Assembly: GCA_964408805.1 (NCBI GenBank)
Contig: CAYPAV010000021.1
Location: 21,945 to 85,944 of the forward strand
DNA: 64,000 nucleotides
Direction of reading: 5' to 3'
Origin: CAYPAV01 sp964408805
Lineage (GTDB): Bacteria > Pseudomonadota > Alphaproteobacteria > UBA8366
Part shown: positions 18,050-26,901 of the stretch, piece after piece
Numbering within the stretch: position 1 is the stretch's first letter
Layout: every line of letters begins with the position of its first letter
The notes under the pieces: model-generated
Told to the model about the DNA's origin: nothing
The model's input: the letters and a program-made list of their open reading frames with translations, nothing else
Database searches by the model: none
Position numbers and translations under genes: made by a program

Positions 18050-18388
18050 ATGAATTCAAACGATCTCTTGCGGAATTCCGGGGCGGCGAGCGCCCTCTTG
18101 AAAGCGATGGCGAATGAACGGCGTCTGGTCGTGCTCTGTCATCTGATGAAGGACGAGAAGTCGGTGGGCGAACTCGAGGGTTTGGTCGGTTTGAGCCAAT
18201 CGGCCCTTTCGCAGCACCTCGCCCGCCTGCGCCGAAGCGGTATCGTCAAGACCCGCCGCGCCGCCCAGACGATCTATTACTCCCTGGAGGGGGAGGCGGC
18301 CCCGGCGGTCATGTCGCTGCTCGACGACCTCTACCGGGACGTGCCGGATTCCGACGTCACCGATTTGCCGCGAAACGCGACAGCCTGA
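18050..18388 (+). CDS. ArsR-family transcriptional regulator
   Basis: Winged helix-turn-helix repressor of 112 aa. The recognition region is VGELEGLVGLSQSALSQHLARLRRSGIVKTRR and the wing AAQTIYYSL follows. It resembles the BigR/SqrR sulfide-sensing branch and keeps a Cys before the HTH (VLCHLM) but has no second Cys near the C-terminus, so a two-thiol switch is not possible as in that branch. The ATG at 18050 has GAGG six bases upstream; the ATG at 18032 is too close to its purine run. It may control the upstream oxidoreductase or efflux operon. Confidence 0.88.
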   Translation: MNSNDLLRNSGAASALLKAMANERRLVVLCHLMKDEKSVGELEGLVGLSQSALSQHLARLRRSGIVKTRRAAQTIYYSLEGEAAPAVMSLLDDLYRDVPDSDVTDLPRNATA

Positions 18389-18430
18389 TATTTCAAGAGA
18401 CCCGGAAACCTCAAGGCCCGTCGATACCGT

Positions 18431-18991
18431 TCAGGATATTGGGTCCACCGCGAACGGCGATCGCTTCAATACCTCTCCATCGCGATAGATGCAGATTTTT
18501 CCAAGCACCATGTCAACCGAATGACCGTCGGATGAGATCGGCAGCTGAATAGCGTCGAAAGCATAAAGATTCAGATTTTCGTGAACGATATCCGCGCGAA
18601 CGTATATCGGCATGACTTCGCAAACGCATCGTTGATAAAGGAATAATGCCCCGTCGTGATAGGGCGGCTCGGATGCGCTGTACACCTCGCGCATGAGCTT
18701 GCCGGTATAGTCGCCGCCCATGAAGGCGATGAAATCGGTTCCCATCAACCGGTAGCGGAAGTCATCGGCATCGATGTCCGCCTCGGCGATGAAGAGCGAC
18801 CCGAGATGTTCCTTGAGCTCCAGGGGGTCGATGTGCCCACGGTGCGGGATCCGGCCGTCATGGTGTTTCCCGCGCCAATATTCGACGAACGCGGCGAATT
18901 CCGGATGGTCCGACAGATCGGGGTTAGCGGATACCGAAATGTCGCGGACGGCCTCCGGTGACAGTTTGGTTAGAAATGTCCCTGACGCCAT
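18431..18991 (-). CDS. PAS_5-type PAS-domain protein
   Basis: Protein of 186 aa matching the alphaproteobacterial single-PAS family, with AAFVEYWRGKHHDGRIPHRGHIDPLELKEHLGSLFIAE and the core FRYRLMGTDFIAFMGGDYTGKLMREV. There is no attached output domain, so it probably senses a ligand or interacts with a partner. An in-frame ATG at 19030 would add 13 basic residues; 18991 is preferred because family homology starts just after it. The gene is alone, convergent with the arsR-like gene. Confidence 0.82.
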   Translation of the reverse strand: MASGTFLTKLSPEAVRDISVSANPDLSDHPEFAAFVEYWRGKHHDGRIPHRGHIDPLELKEHLGSLFIAEADIDADDFRYRLMGTDFIAFMGGDYTGKLMREVYSASEPPYHDGALFLYQRCVCEVMPIYVRADIVHENLNLYAFDAIQLPISSDGHSVDMVLGKICIYRDGEVLKRSPFAVDPIS

Positions 18992-19085
18992 GGGTTCCCG
19001 CCGCGGCCGGCTAACTTGAACGAGCTTCATGGCCGGCGATCACGCCGCCGCCCGGCAATTGATCTATCCGATTGATTCCGATTCG

Positions 19086-19631
19086 TTAGGCGAAGGTATC
19101 GATGACCTTGCCCAATTCGCGGTCGGCGCGGGGTTCGGTGTTCGCGGTATCTTCGACTTCGCGCTTGTCGTCGACGATGCGCGTGAAATCGTCGCTGTCG
19201 AGACTGGCATTCGACTGTGCGACTCCGGTTTGCAGCGCCTGCTCTGCGGAGGCGCTGTCCTGATTTGCGATCTGAACCGCCTGCTGTTGGGCGCGTTGTG
19301 CCGCTTCGCTCAAGTTGACCTCGACGGCTGCCGCACTCAACCCCTCGCGCTCCGCGTTCTGGCCGGCCGCGACCGCTTCCGCCTCTGTGGCTTCCTCGAC
19401 ATCGGCGAGTACCTGATCCTGCTGAACGTCGTCCAGGGAGGTGTCGAGCCGAGGCGGATTGTCGGAGGGATTCCCGGCACCCCGTTCAGCCTGCTCGATA
19501 CGGCGATCGCCGGCGTTCTGGCCGTCCTTGTCGGTCTGGAGTTGCTGAGCGGCCTGCTGCTGTTCCTGCGATTGCAGAGTCGAGCGGGCAAGCTCCGCGG
19601 CTAGGGAGCCGGCTCCTGCGATTTCTGTCAT
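19086..19631 (-). CDS. Hypothetical Q/A/D-rich low-complexity protein
   Basis: I do not recognise this 181-aa protein. It is strongly acidic and rich in Gln, Ala and Asp (for example TLQSQEQQQAAQQLQTDKDGQ and NLSEAAQRAQQQAVQIANQ), with no membrane segment, no signal peptide and no cysteine. It reads as mostly disordered with amphipathic helical stretches. It lies between the PAS protein and a peptide importer, all on the minus strand. GC-rich codon use matches the neighbours. Length, an ATG start and the absence of a competing frame support it as a real gene, but no function can be offered. Confidence 0.62.
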   Translation of the reverse strand: MTEIAGAGSLAAELARSTLQSQEQQQAAQQLQTDKDGQNAGDRRIEQAERGAGNPSDNPPRLDTSLDDVQQDQVLADVEEATEAEAVAAGQNAEREGLSAAAVEVNLSEAAQRAQQQAVQIANQDSASAEQALQTGVAQSNASLDSDDFTRIVDDKREVEDTANTEPRADRELGKVIDTFA

Positions 19632-19750
19632 ATCTACCCCCGCATTCTGCGAGCGTTAACGGTCAAATTCTGGCACATTGATTTTAGTGTAAAATAGCGT
19701 GTGGAGTCAATGTGAGTCCGTAGGGGGCAGAGAATCCCTCTTTTTCGGCT

Positions 19751-20662
19751 TTAATCCAAGGCTCTGGGGTCGAGGGCGTCCTGCAGGCCGTCGCCGAGGA
19801 AATTGAAGGCGATCACGGTGACGAAGATCATCAGGCCGGGCCAGGTCGCGAGCTCGGGGGACGACCAGATCAGGTCCTGGGCGTTGGTCAGCATGTTGCC
19901 CCAACTCGCGACCGGCGGCTGAATGCCAAGACCAAGGAAACTCAACACCGATTCGAACAGGATGATATTGCCGACCGACAGCGTCGTCGCCACGATGATC
20001 GGCGAGACCGCATTGGGCAGGATATGGGTCAGCATAATCCGGCCTCGGCTCGCTCCCAAGGCCACCGCGGCGCGCACGAAATCTCGTCGGCGCAGGGCCC
20101 GGGTCTCGGCCCGGACGAGCCGCGCCACCGTGGTCCAGCCGACGGCGGAAACGATAATCACGATCTGATAGAGGCTGGCCGCCTCGGCATCCGCCACCAT
20201 CGCAGGGAGGCCGAGCTTCTGGAGGTCAACGGCGGCGAGCACGATCAGGAGCGGCAGCAGCGGAAGCGCGATCACGCTGTCGGTCAAGCGCATCAAGAGT
20301 GCATCGAGCCGGCCGCCGTAATAGCCGGCGACGATCCCGATGAAGGTACCGATGATCGCCGCGAAGAGGGCCGCCGCAACGCCGACCGCGAGCGAGACCC
20401 GCCCGCCGTGAAGGAGGCGCGCCAGGTGATCGCGGCCGATCTCGTCGGTGCCGAGTGGATGGGCAATTGAAGGCGGTAACAAGCGCTGGTGCAGGTCGGC
20501 GGTGAAGGCGTCGACGCCGAGTGCCGTTTCAATCCAGGGGGCCGCGATGGACAGGACCGCAAGGCCGAGGAGCACCAAAAGGCTACCGACAGCCAGCCGA
20601 TGGCGAAGGAAGCGCCGCCAGGTCCGCGCCGCGATCCCCTGGCTCGTCGCGATCGCGCTCAT
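19751..20662 (-). CDS. Peptide ABC transporter permease, DppC type
   Basis: Permease of 303 aa, last gene of a second peptide-type importer. It has the N-terminal helix (VGSLLVLLGLAVLSIAAPWI), the periplasmic motif AHPLGTDEIGRDHLARLLHGGRVSLAVGVAAAL, and the EAA loop RRDFVRAAVALGASRGRIMLTHILPN. Its start overlaps the upstream permease stop by four bases. No ATP-binding gene follows within this window; only 119 bases separate it from the next gene. Confidence 0.94.
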   Translation of the reverse strand: MSAIATSQGIAARTWRRFLRHRLAVGSLLVLLGLAVLSIAAPWIETALGVDAFTADLHQRLLPPSIAHPLGTDEIGRDHLARLLHGGRVSLAVGVAAALFAAIIGTFIGIVAGYYGGRLDALLMRLTDSVIALPLLPLLIVLAAVDLQKLGLPAMVADAEAASLYQIVIIVSAVGWTTVARLVRAETRALRRRDFVRAAVALGASRGRIMLTHILPNAVSPIIVATTLSVGNIILFESVLSFLGLGIQPPVASWGNMLTNAQDLIWSSPELATWPGLMIFVTVIAFNFLGDGLQDALDPRALD

Positions 20663-21630
20663 TCCGCCGGTTCCTCGTCCAACAGTCCGACGCGAGGGTC
20701 GAGCCAGGCATGGCAGACATCGGCAAGGAAGTTTCCAAGCAGCGTGAACCCGGTGGCGAACAACAGCCCGACCAGCGCCAGGTTATAGTCGTTGCCCAGA
20801 ATCGCGTCGTAGATCATCTTCCCCATGCCGCGCCAGCCGAACATGGTCTCGGTGATCAGGGCCCCGGAGAAGAGCCCGCCGAAGCTGAGCGCCACCACGG
20901 TGACGAGCGGCGTCAGGGCATTGCGAAGCGCGTGGCCGGCGAGAACCCGGCGTTCGGTCAGGCCCTTGGCGCGAGCGGTGCGGACGTAATCCTGGCGGAG
21001 CGTCTGGATCATGCTGGCGCGCATGAAGCGGGTGAACCCGCCGACCGACAGGACGACCAGGGTCAGCACCGGAAGGGTCATGTGCCGAGCCCGGTCGACC
21101 AGGCCGCCGTCGCCGACTGTCGTCATGCCGCCCGCCGGCAGCCAGCCAAGGGTCACCGAGAATAGGATGATCGCCAGCAGGGCGAGCCAGAAGGGCGGCA
21201 CCGAGATGCCGGCGAAACAGAACATGTTGACCGCGTAATCAAGCCGGGAATAGGGCTTGCGCGCCGCCAGAATCCCGAGCGGAATGGCAATGGCGAGCGA
21301 GAGCAGGAGGGCCACGCCGAGCAACAGCACGGTGTTGAGCAGCCGGGGCAGGAGGATTTCAAGCGCCGGCTGGGTATAAACCCTGGAATGCCCGAAATCG
21401 CCCGCGAGCGCCGCTTGCAGCCAGTTCCAATAGCGTGTCGCGATCGGCTGATCGAGCCCATAGAGCGCCTTCAGGCGGACCGCATCGGCCGGTGTCAGAC
21501 GCGGATCGCCGGCGATCATGAGATCGATCGGGTCGCCCGGCATCAGGCCGATCAACCCATAGATGGCGAACGACATCAGAAGCAGGACGGCGAGGCTTTC
21601 GGCCAGCCGAATGGCGAGAAAACGCGCCAT
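20659..21630 (-). CDS. Peptide ABC transporter permease, DppB type
   Basis: Permease of 323 aa with the family start MARFLAIRLAESLAVLLLMSF, the LMPGDPIDLMIAGDP periplasmic segment and EAA loop DYVRTARAKGLTERRVLAGHALRNAL. It sits between the substrate-binding protein and the DppC-type permease in the order SBP-DppB-DppC, tightly packed (20-base gap upstream, four-base overlap downstream). Confidence 0.94.
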   Translation of the reverse strand: MARFLAIRLAESLAVLLLMSFAIYGLIGLMPGDPIDLMIAGDPRLTPADAVRLKALYGLDQPIATRYWNWLQAALAGDFGHSRVYTQPALEILLPRLLNTVLLLGVALLLSLAIAIPLGILAARKPYSRLDYAVNMFCFAGISVPPFWLALLAIILFSVTLGWLPAGGMTTVGDGGLVDRARHMTLPVLTLVVLSVGGFTRFMRASMIQTLRQDYVRTARAKGLTERRVLAGHALRNALTPLVTVVALSFGGLFSGALITETMFGWRGMGKMIYDAILGNDYNLALVGLLFATGFTLLGNFLADVCHAWLDPRVGLLDEEPAE

Positions 21631-21650
21631 CTATTCGAGTCTCCCCGGCT

Positions 21651-23318
21651 TCATTCCGGCCGGCCCTCCGCGTACCAATCCTCGACCCATAGGGTCGTGC
21701 TGTATTGATGACCGGTTGGGCGGACACCCTTCAGCCACTTCGGTAGGATGAAGGGGCTGGCCCGGAAGTAAAGCGGTAGCACCGGAAGATCGGTCGAATA
21801 GATCGCCTGCATCCGCTTCCAGGCCTTCCGGTTGGCCTTCGGCTCGCACCGGGTTTCGAGATCGTCGAGCGCCTTGTCCATGGCCGCGCTCTTGAAGCCC
21901 GGATAGTTCTGTCCCGACCAGCCGTTCGCCTCGCTCGGCACCATCTCGGAATGGAGGGTCGAGCGCGGAATGTTGCGGGGTGAGGAGAGCCAGGCATACA
22001 TGGCGAGGCCGCGGAATTTCCGCCGGGTCACCGTATCGCCGAAGAAGACCCGAGGCGGCTCGTTCCTGATGCGGACATCAAAGCCGGCCCGGCGCCATTG
22101 GCTCTGCAGCACCTGTTCGATCAATTCGCGGGTCTTGTTGCCGGCGGTGGTCATGAGAACGAAGCGGAGCGGCGTTCCCGCCGCATTCCGGCGGATCTCG
22201 CGGGGGCCGTCCCGCATCCAGCCGGCCGCGCGCAGCAATCGATCGGCAGCCTTGCGGTCGTAGGCGTATTTCGGAATATCGGGATTGTGGACCCGGTCGA
22301 GCGGGTTGGTCTGGCCGTGCGCCACCGGTTGGTGGCCGGCGAACAGGATCTTGCTGATCGCTGCGCGGTCGATCGAATGCAGCAGCGCCTGGCGCACCCG
22401 CTTGTCGCCCAAGGTGGGGTGATCGAGGTTGACGTCGAGATGCTCGTAAATCAGCCCCGGCTTGTAGAGAAAGCGGAAGCGCTTGCCTGCGCGTTTCTCG
22501 AAGGCGAGTGCTTGGTCCAGCGATAGGCCAAGCTCGCCGGCGATATAGTCGACCCCGCCCGAGAGCAGATTGGCGGTGATCGCCGCGGTGTTCTCGATCG
22601 CTTTGACGATGATACGATCGAAATAGGGCCGTTTGCCCCACCAGCGGGGGTTCCGCTCGAATACCACATGGGCGCCGGCGGAAACCTCGACGACGCGGTA
22701 GGGACCGAACCAGAGGCCCGGATTGGTGGTGTCGCGCTCATAGGCGCTGCGGGTCCTGTATTCGCGGGGGTCGGTAAAATTCGGCCGGTCGATATGCGCC
22801 GGCAGTAGCGAGAAGCCGTATCGCCCGGCGAAGTCGCAGGTCCGCTTCTTGATATGCAGCGTGTAGCGCTTGTCGTTATGGACATCGATCTTGGTGATGC
22901 GCTGGAAGGTCTCGAAATCGCCGACCCCGGTCAATTTGTTGCGGCCGACTTCCCAGGTGAACAGAACGTCCTTGGTCGTGATCGGCGTGCCGTCGGACCA
23001 TTCGGCCTTTGGGTCGATCGTATAGGTCACCGCGATGCCGTCCTTGCCGTCGGCGGTCTTCTCGGGCCGGGCGGTGCCTTTCTCCAAACTCGGCAGCTCG
23101 GTGCAGAGGAGGCAGGTAAGTGTCCAATCCGCGTCATACACGACGAGCGGCCGGCGCGCGAGCGCCAGCATGTAGGATTTGGCCAGCATGCTGTCGATCA
23201 GCGGGTTGAAGTTGCTCGGGAATTGGCTGATCGCGATGACCAGCGTCTTCGGCGCCGCCAATGCGGGAAAGGCGAGGAGACAGAAAACGATGGCGAGATG
23301 GATGACGACGCGTTTCAT
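21651..23318 (-). CDS. Peptide/opine ABC transporter substrate-binding protein
   Basis: Periplasmic solute-binding protein of family 5, 555 aa. It begins with a signal peptide (VVIHLAIVFCLLAFPALA, cleavage after Ala-Leu-Ala) and continues with the family core: WSDGTPITTKDVLFTWEV, then GLWFGPYRVVEV and NPRWWGKRPYFDRIIVK, then RVRQALLHSIDR. It is the first gene of the importer operon. The two ATPases needed for transport are absent here; they could be supplied by the DppDF pair at the left edge or from elsewhere. Confidence 0.94.
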   Translation of the reverse strand: MKRVVIHLAIVFCLLAFPALAAPKTLVIAISQFPSNFNPLIDSMLAKSYMLALARRPLVVYDADWTLTCLLCTELPSLEKGTARPEKTADGKDGIAVTYTIDPKAEWSDGTPITTKDVLFTWEVGRNKLTGVGDFETFQRITKIDVHNDKRYTLHIKKRTCDFAGRYGFSLLPAHIDRPNFTDPREYRTRSAYERDTTNPGLWFGPYRVVEVSAGAHVVFERNPRWWGKRPYFDRIIVKAIENTAAITANLLSGGVDYIAGELGLSLDQALAFEKRAGKRFRFLYKPGLIYEHLDVNLDHPTLGDKRVRQALLHSIDRAAISKILFAGHQPVAHGQTNPLDRVHNPDIPKYAYDRKAADRLLRAAGWMRDGPREIRRNAAGTPLRFVLMTTAGNKTRELIEQVLQSQWRRAGFDVRIRNEPPRVFFGDTVTRRKFRGLAMYAWLSSPRNIPRSTLHSEMVPSEANGWSGQNYPGFKSAAMDKALDDLETRCEPKANRKAWKRMQAIYSTDLPVLPLYFRASPFILPKWLKGVRPTGHQYSTTLWVEDWYAEGRPE

Positions 23319-23460
23319 TGGTGCTCTTCGGTTCGAGGCGGGGCGATGTTAGCACTCCCTATGCGCCGCGCGAAGCGGTCCCGTTTCAGTGCCTTTTTCT
23401 AGGGTCCGCCATCGTGTATCTTCGCCCGCCGTTTACACCCGAGTGCCTTTCTCGCATCCC

Positions 23461-24588
23461 ATGGCCGAGACACATCTGATTTTCGAGGGCTGGCGCTTCG
23501 TTCCGCATTCGAGCGCGGTCGTCCATCAGTTCCATTGCCTCGAGGCCACGCGTCGGCCGGAAATAAAACTGTCGCTTCGCGACCGTCCCTTCAACGGGCA
23601 TTGGGGCCAGGTCGGGGGCATGCTGCCGCAAGCCTATGAGGCGACGCTGCAAGGCATCCCCCTGGCGCCCGAGGAAGAGGCGGCCGCCGCCGTCATCCGC
23701 ATCGACTATCCCTGCGATCCAACGCCGGCACCGGGGGCGGGGCGTACTCTCGTCATGGCGGCGCCGGGCGCCGGCTCGACGACGTCGGTGGCGCTTCGGG
23801 GCGAGCGTGGGCTCGTCGAGGCGGCGGAAGAAGTGGAAATCCTGACCCCGTCCGAATTCGCCCGCCAGGGGCTGCTTCGGCTCGGTGTTCCGGCCGAACG
23901 GGTCCATGTCGTCCCGCGTGGTATCGACCCCGGGTTTTTGCGTCCGGCCGCGGCACCCGAACGCGACGGGCTCCGCGAACGCTTCGGTTGGAAGGACGAG
24001 TTCGTCTTTCTTGCGGTCGGCGCGATGTCCGACAACAAAGGGATCGATCTTCTGCTTCACGCCTTCGCCGCCGTGCTGACCCAACATCCGGAGGCTCGGC
24101 TCGTCCTCAAGGGGATCGATTCGATCTATCGCTCGAAAGATCTTCTCACCGGTCTCCTCCGCCGGGTCCCGGCCGAGGTCAAAGCCGCCGTCGAACCGCG
24201 GATGACCTATATCGGCGGCAATTACACCTTCGTCGACATGACCCGGCTCTATCAATGCGCCGATGTGCTCGTGGCCCCCTATTACGCCGAGGCCTTCTGC
24301 TTGCCGGTGCTGGAGGCGGCGGCCTGCGGCTTGCCGTCGATCTGCACCGCCGGCGGCCCGACCGACGAATTCACGACCGAGGATTTCGCGCGCCGGATCA
24401 ACGCGAGCTTCGATGCGGCGAGCGGAACCCTCCGGCCCGACGTCGATCACCTCGCACAGCTGATGGCGGGGGCCATCGGCGATGCGACCTGGCGCCAGCG
24501 AGCCGGCGGCGTCGCCCCACAATATGTGGGCCAGCTCCACACCTGGCGGCATTCGTTCGAACGGCTGCTGCGGGTGCTTGGACTATGA
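23461..24588 (+). CDS. Glycosyltransferase, family 4-like (GT-B fold)
   Basis: Cytosolic nucleotide-sugar glycosyltransferase of 375 aa. The C-terminal Glycos_transf_1 domain is clear: VFLAVGAMSDNKGIDLLLHAFA, then the donor-binding region YYAEAFCLPVLEAAACGLPSICT, where the E-x7-E motif is EAFCLPVLE. The N-terminal half is more divergent. The ATG at 23461 is used; an upstream in-frame start lies at 23389. It is followed after seven bases by a TauD-like dioxygenase, so the two are probably co-expressed. No sugar-nucleotide or polysaccharide genes are nearby to hint at the acceptor. Confidence 0.85.
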   Translation: MAETHLIFEGWRFVPHSSAVVHQFHCLEATRRPEIKLSLRDRPFNGHWGQVGGMLPQAYEATLQGIPLAPEEEAAAAVIRIDYPCDPTPAPGAGRTLVMAAPGAGSTTSVALRGERGLVEAAEEVEILTPSEFARQGLLRLGVPAERVHVVPRGIDPGFLRPAAAPERDGLRERFGWKDEFVFLAVGAMSDNKGIDLLLHAFAAVLTQHPEARLVLKGIDSIYRSKDLLTGLLRRVPAEVKAAVEPRMTYIGGNYTFVDMTRLYQCADVLVAPYYAEAFCLPVLEAAACGLPSICTAGGPTDEFTTEDFARRINASFDAASGTLRPDVDHLAQLMAGAIGDATWRQRAGGVAPQYVGQLHTWRHSFERLLRVLGL

Positions 24589-24595
24589 TCGCGCC

Positions 24596-25666
24596 ATGAC
24601 CGCGGCACCCGGCCCCATCGTTCCGTTCGAGCCCATCGAGGGTCCCCTCGTTTGGACCGCGCCGGAGCTCGCCGCCCGGGATGATTGGATCCACGATTTC
24701 GACGATGCCGAAGTGGGAGAGATCGAGGCCGCTCTCGGCGCGGTGCGCGGCCGTGGAATCGAGATCACGAATATCGTGCGCAACGATTTTTCCTTGCCTC
24801 GGCTGGGCGCGCGTCTCGCGGCATGGCGACGCGAACTGGTCGAAGGGCCGGGTGTCCGGCTCGCGCGCGGCCTGCCGGTCGAACGCTGGTCGCCCTGGGA
24901 ACGGGCGGCCGCTTACTGGGGTTTGGGCCTTCATATCGGCGACCCGGTCTCCCAGAACCGCGACGGCCATGTGCTGGGGCACGTGAAGGATATCGGGGGC
25001 GCCTTCAACGACATGAATGACAGGGCGGGATACAAGTCCCGGGCGCGCCTGCCGTTTCATACCGATGTCGGCGCCGACGTGGTCGGGCTTCTCTGTCTCG
25101 AGCAGGGAACGAGCGGCGGCAGGAGCCATGTCGCCAACGCACTGGCACTTCACAACGCGATGCTGGAAGAGGATCCGGAGATGGTGCGCCTTCTCTCCGT
25201 GCCCCTCCATCGCGACCGGCGGGGTGAACACCTCCCCGGCAAGGGACCGACCTATCGCGCGCCCGTCTTCGCCTATCATGCCGGCTATATGACGGTAACG
25301 TATGTTCGCCGCTTCATCGATTCAGCACCTCGGCATCCCGGCGTGGCGCCGCTTTCGGCGGAAACGATCGCCGCTCTCGACCGCTTGGAAGCGCTTTGCG
25401 AGAGCGACACGCTTCGTCTCGATATGGAATTCCGGCCGGGCGACATTCAGTGGATAAATAACTTGGTGACGTTTCACGGGCGCGGCGAATTCGCCGACGG
25501 TGCGAGACAAAAACGCCACCTGCTCCGTCTCTGGCTCCAGATACCGGAGGGCTGGCCCTTGCCGGACTGCCATTACGAGCGCTTCGGCGAGGCCGGCGAT
25601 CCGGGTCGTCCGCGCGGCCTGCTACCGCCGGGAACCCCGCTGGTGGCGCCGCTCGATGTCGAGTGA
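24596..25666 (+). CDS. TauD/TfdA-family Fe(II)/2-oxoglutarate dioxygenase
   Basis: Non-haem iron oxygenase of 356 aa. The metal triad is visible as HTD in LPFHTDVGADVVGLLCLE and the distal His in NNLVTFHGRGEF; Arg in KRHLLRLWLQ would hold 2-oxoglutarate. Members hydroxylate small substrates such as taurine, alkyl sulfonates, or gamma-butyrobetaine, or modify natural products. The start at 24596 lies seven bases after the glycosyltransferase stop. The substrate is unknown, and pairing with a glycosyltransferase is uncommon. Confidence 0.88.
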   Translation: MTAAPGPIVPFEPIEGPLVWTAPELAARDDWIHDFDDAEVGEIEAALGAVRGRGIEITNIVRNDFSLPRLGARLAAWRRELVEGPGVRLARGLPVERWSPWERAAAYWGLGLHIGDPVSQNRDGHVLGHVKDIGGAFNDMNDRAGYKSRARLPFHTDVGADVVGLLCLEQGTSGGRSHVANALALHNAMLEEDPEMVRLLSVPLHRDRRGEHLPGKGPTYRAPVFAYHAGYMTVTYVRRFIDSAPRHPGVAPLSAETIAALDRLEALCESDTLRLDMEFRPGDIQWINNLVTFHGRGEFADGARQKRHLLRLWLQIPEGWPLPDCHYERFGEAGDPGRPRGLLPPGTPLVAPLDVE

Positions 25667-25678
25667 GCCTGCCCTTTG

Positions 25679-25969
25679 TCAGACGGCGTCGATGATGGCG
25701 CGATAGGCGTCTTCGGGAAAGGCCTTCAGCGTCGTCGTATGCACGTCGCCGGCGGCGCCCATCCGCAGCATGAAGGTCGCCGCCGTCGCATCGTCCGGAA
25801 AGTCGCAAAGCGCCACCAAGTCGTAGGAACTCATGGTCAGATAGATATGCTCGATTTCGCCGCCCAGATCCTCGGCGACGGTGCGGGCATTTTCGGCCCA
25901 GTTCGATCCTCGTTTGAGATTCTTCAGGCCTTGTTCCGTGTAGTTCATCAAGCCGATATAAATTGGCAC
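25679..25969 (-). CDS. GYD-domain protein
   Basis: Small 96-aa protein of the GYD family (IYIGLMNYTEQGLKNLKRG ... LGGEIEHIYLTMSSYDLVALCDFPDDATAATFMLRMGAAGDVHTTTLKAF). The GTG at 25969 is the likely start, preceded by GGGGAGAGA; upstream codons do not match the family. Structurally such proteins adopt a dimeric ferredoxin-like fold; the function is unknown. It converges with the TauD-like gene 12 bases away. Confidence 0.85.
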   Translation of the reverse strand: MPIYIGLMNYTEQGLKNLKRGSNWAENARTVAEDLGGEIEHIYLTMSSYDLVALCDFPDDATAATFMLRMGAAGDVHTTTLKAFPEDAYRAIIDAV

Positions 25970-26064
25970 GGCTCTCTCCCCGTCTTTTTTGTTTTCCGCG
26001 TTGAGGGGCAGTATAGCGCGAATCGGCGGCAATTGTTAATTGGCCGGGCCGGACCCATCCATCC

Positions 26065-26880
26065 TCAGTCGTCCCGGAACCGTGCGTCCCGCCAGGCGAT
26101 CGCGGCCTTCACTCCTTTCTCGCGCCGAATTCGGGCGAATTCCGCCTTTTCCGGACTCGATCCCGCATTGAGCAGCACATCGATATCAAGCGCCGCCCCA
26201 AGCGCGCCCGAGAAGCCCATTCGCTCATAGCTTTCGTTGATCGCGCGCTTGGTCAGGGTGACCGACCGTTCGGCCGCCGTGGCGACGGCGCGGGCCTTGG
26301 CGAGCGTCGCGTCAAAGACCTCGTCCGCGGGATAAAGCCGGTTGACGATCCCCATGCGAAAGGCATCTTCGGCACTCAGCCGGTCCTCGCCCGTCAGCAG
26401 AATTTCCTTCGCGTGTTTGGGCCCGGTCGCCCAGGGCAGCAACATCGCCACGATGCCGGTGCCGAACCGGACCTCGGGCTCGCCGAAGACCGCGTCGTCG
26501 GCCGCCAGGGTCAGATCGCAGGCCAGCGCCAACTCGAAGGCGCCGGCTAGGCAATAGCCGTGGACCGCGGCAAGCGTCGGCGTGGCCGCGTGCCAGAACT
26601 GCATGATGAAGTCGAACTGGAAGCGCATCTGATCTTCCCAATCCTGCACCGTCTCCAACTCGTGCCCGGCGGCACCCTGAAGGTCGAAGCCGGCGGAGAA
26701 GGCCCGTCCGGCACCCCGAACCACGATCGCGCGGATCGCCGCGTCGGCATCCAGCTCCGCCATCACGGCCGTGGTCTCCGCCATCAGCGGATTATGGAAG
26801 GCGTTCAGCACCTTCGGCCGGTTGAAGGTGAGGATGGCGACGGCGTCTTGCCGCTCGACGGTGATGAATTCGTACGGCAT
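26065..26880 (-). CDS. Enoyl-CoA hydratase/isomerase family protein
   Basis: Crotonase-fold enzyme of 271 aa. The oxyanion-hole segments are RGAGRAFSAGFDL and YCLAGAFELALACDLTLAADDAVFGEPEVRFG, where a Glu usually acting as catalytic base is in the expected place. It probably hydrates a 2-enoyl-CoA or performs a related isomerisation. It lies 21 bases downstream of the GFA-type gene, so the two may form an operon. Confidence 0.9.
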   Translation of the reverse strand: MPYEFITVERQDAVAILTFNRPKVLNAFHNPLMAETTAVMAELDADAAIRAIVVRGAGRAFSAGFDLQGAAGHELETVQDWEDQMRFQFDFIMQFWHAATPTLAAVHGYCLAGAFELALACDLTLAADDAVFGEPEVRFGTGIVAMLLPWATGPKHAKEILLTGEDRLSAEDAFRMGIVNRLYPADEVFDATLAKARAVATAAERSVTLTKRAINESYERMGFSGALGAALDIDVLLNAGSSPEKAEFARIRREKGVKAAIAWRDARFRDD

Positions 26881-26901
26881 GGGGGTCGGTCTCCGGTCGG
26901 G

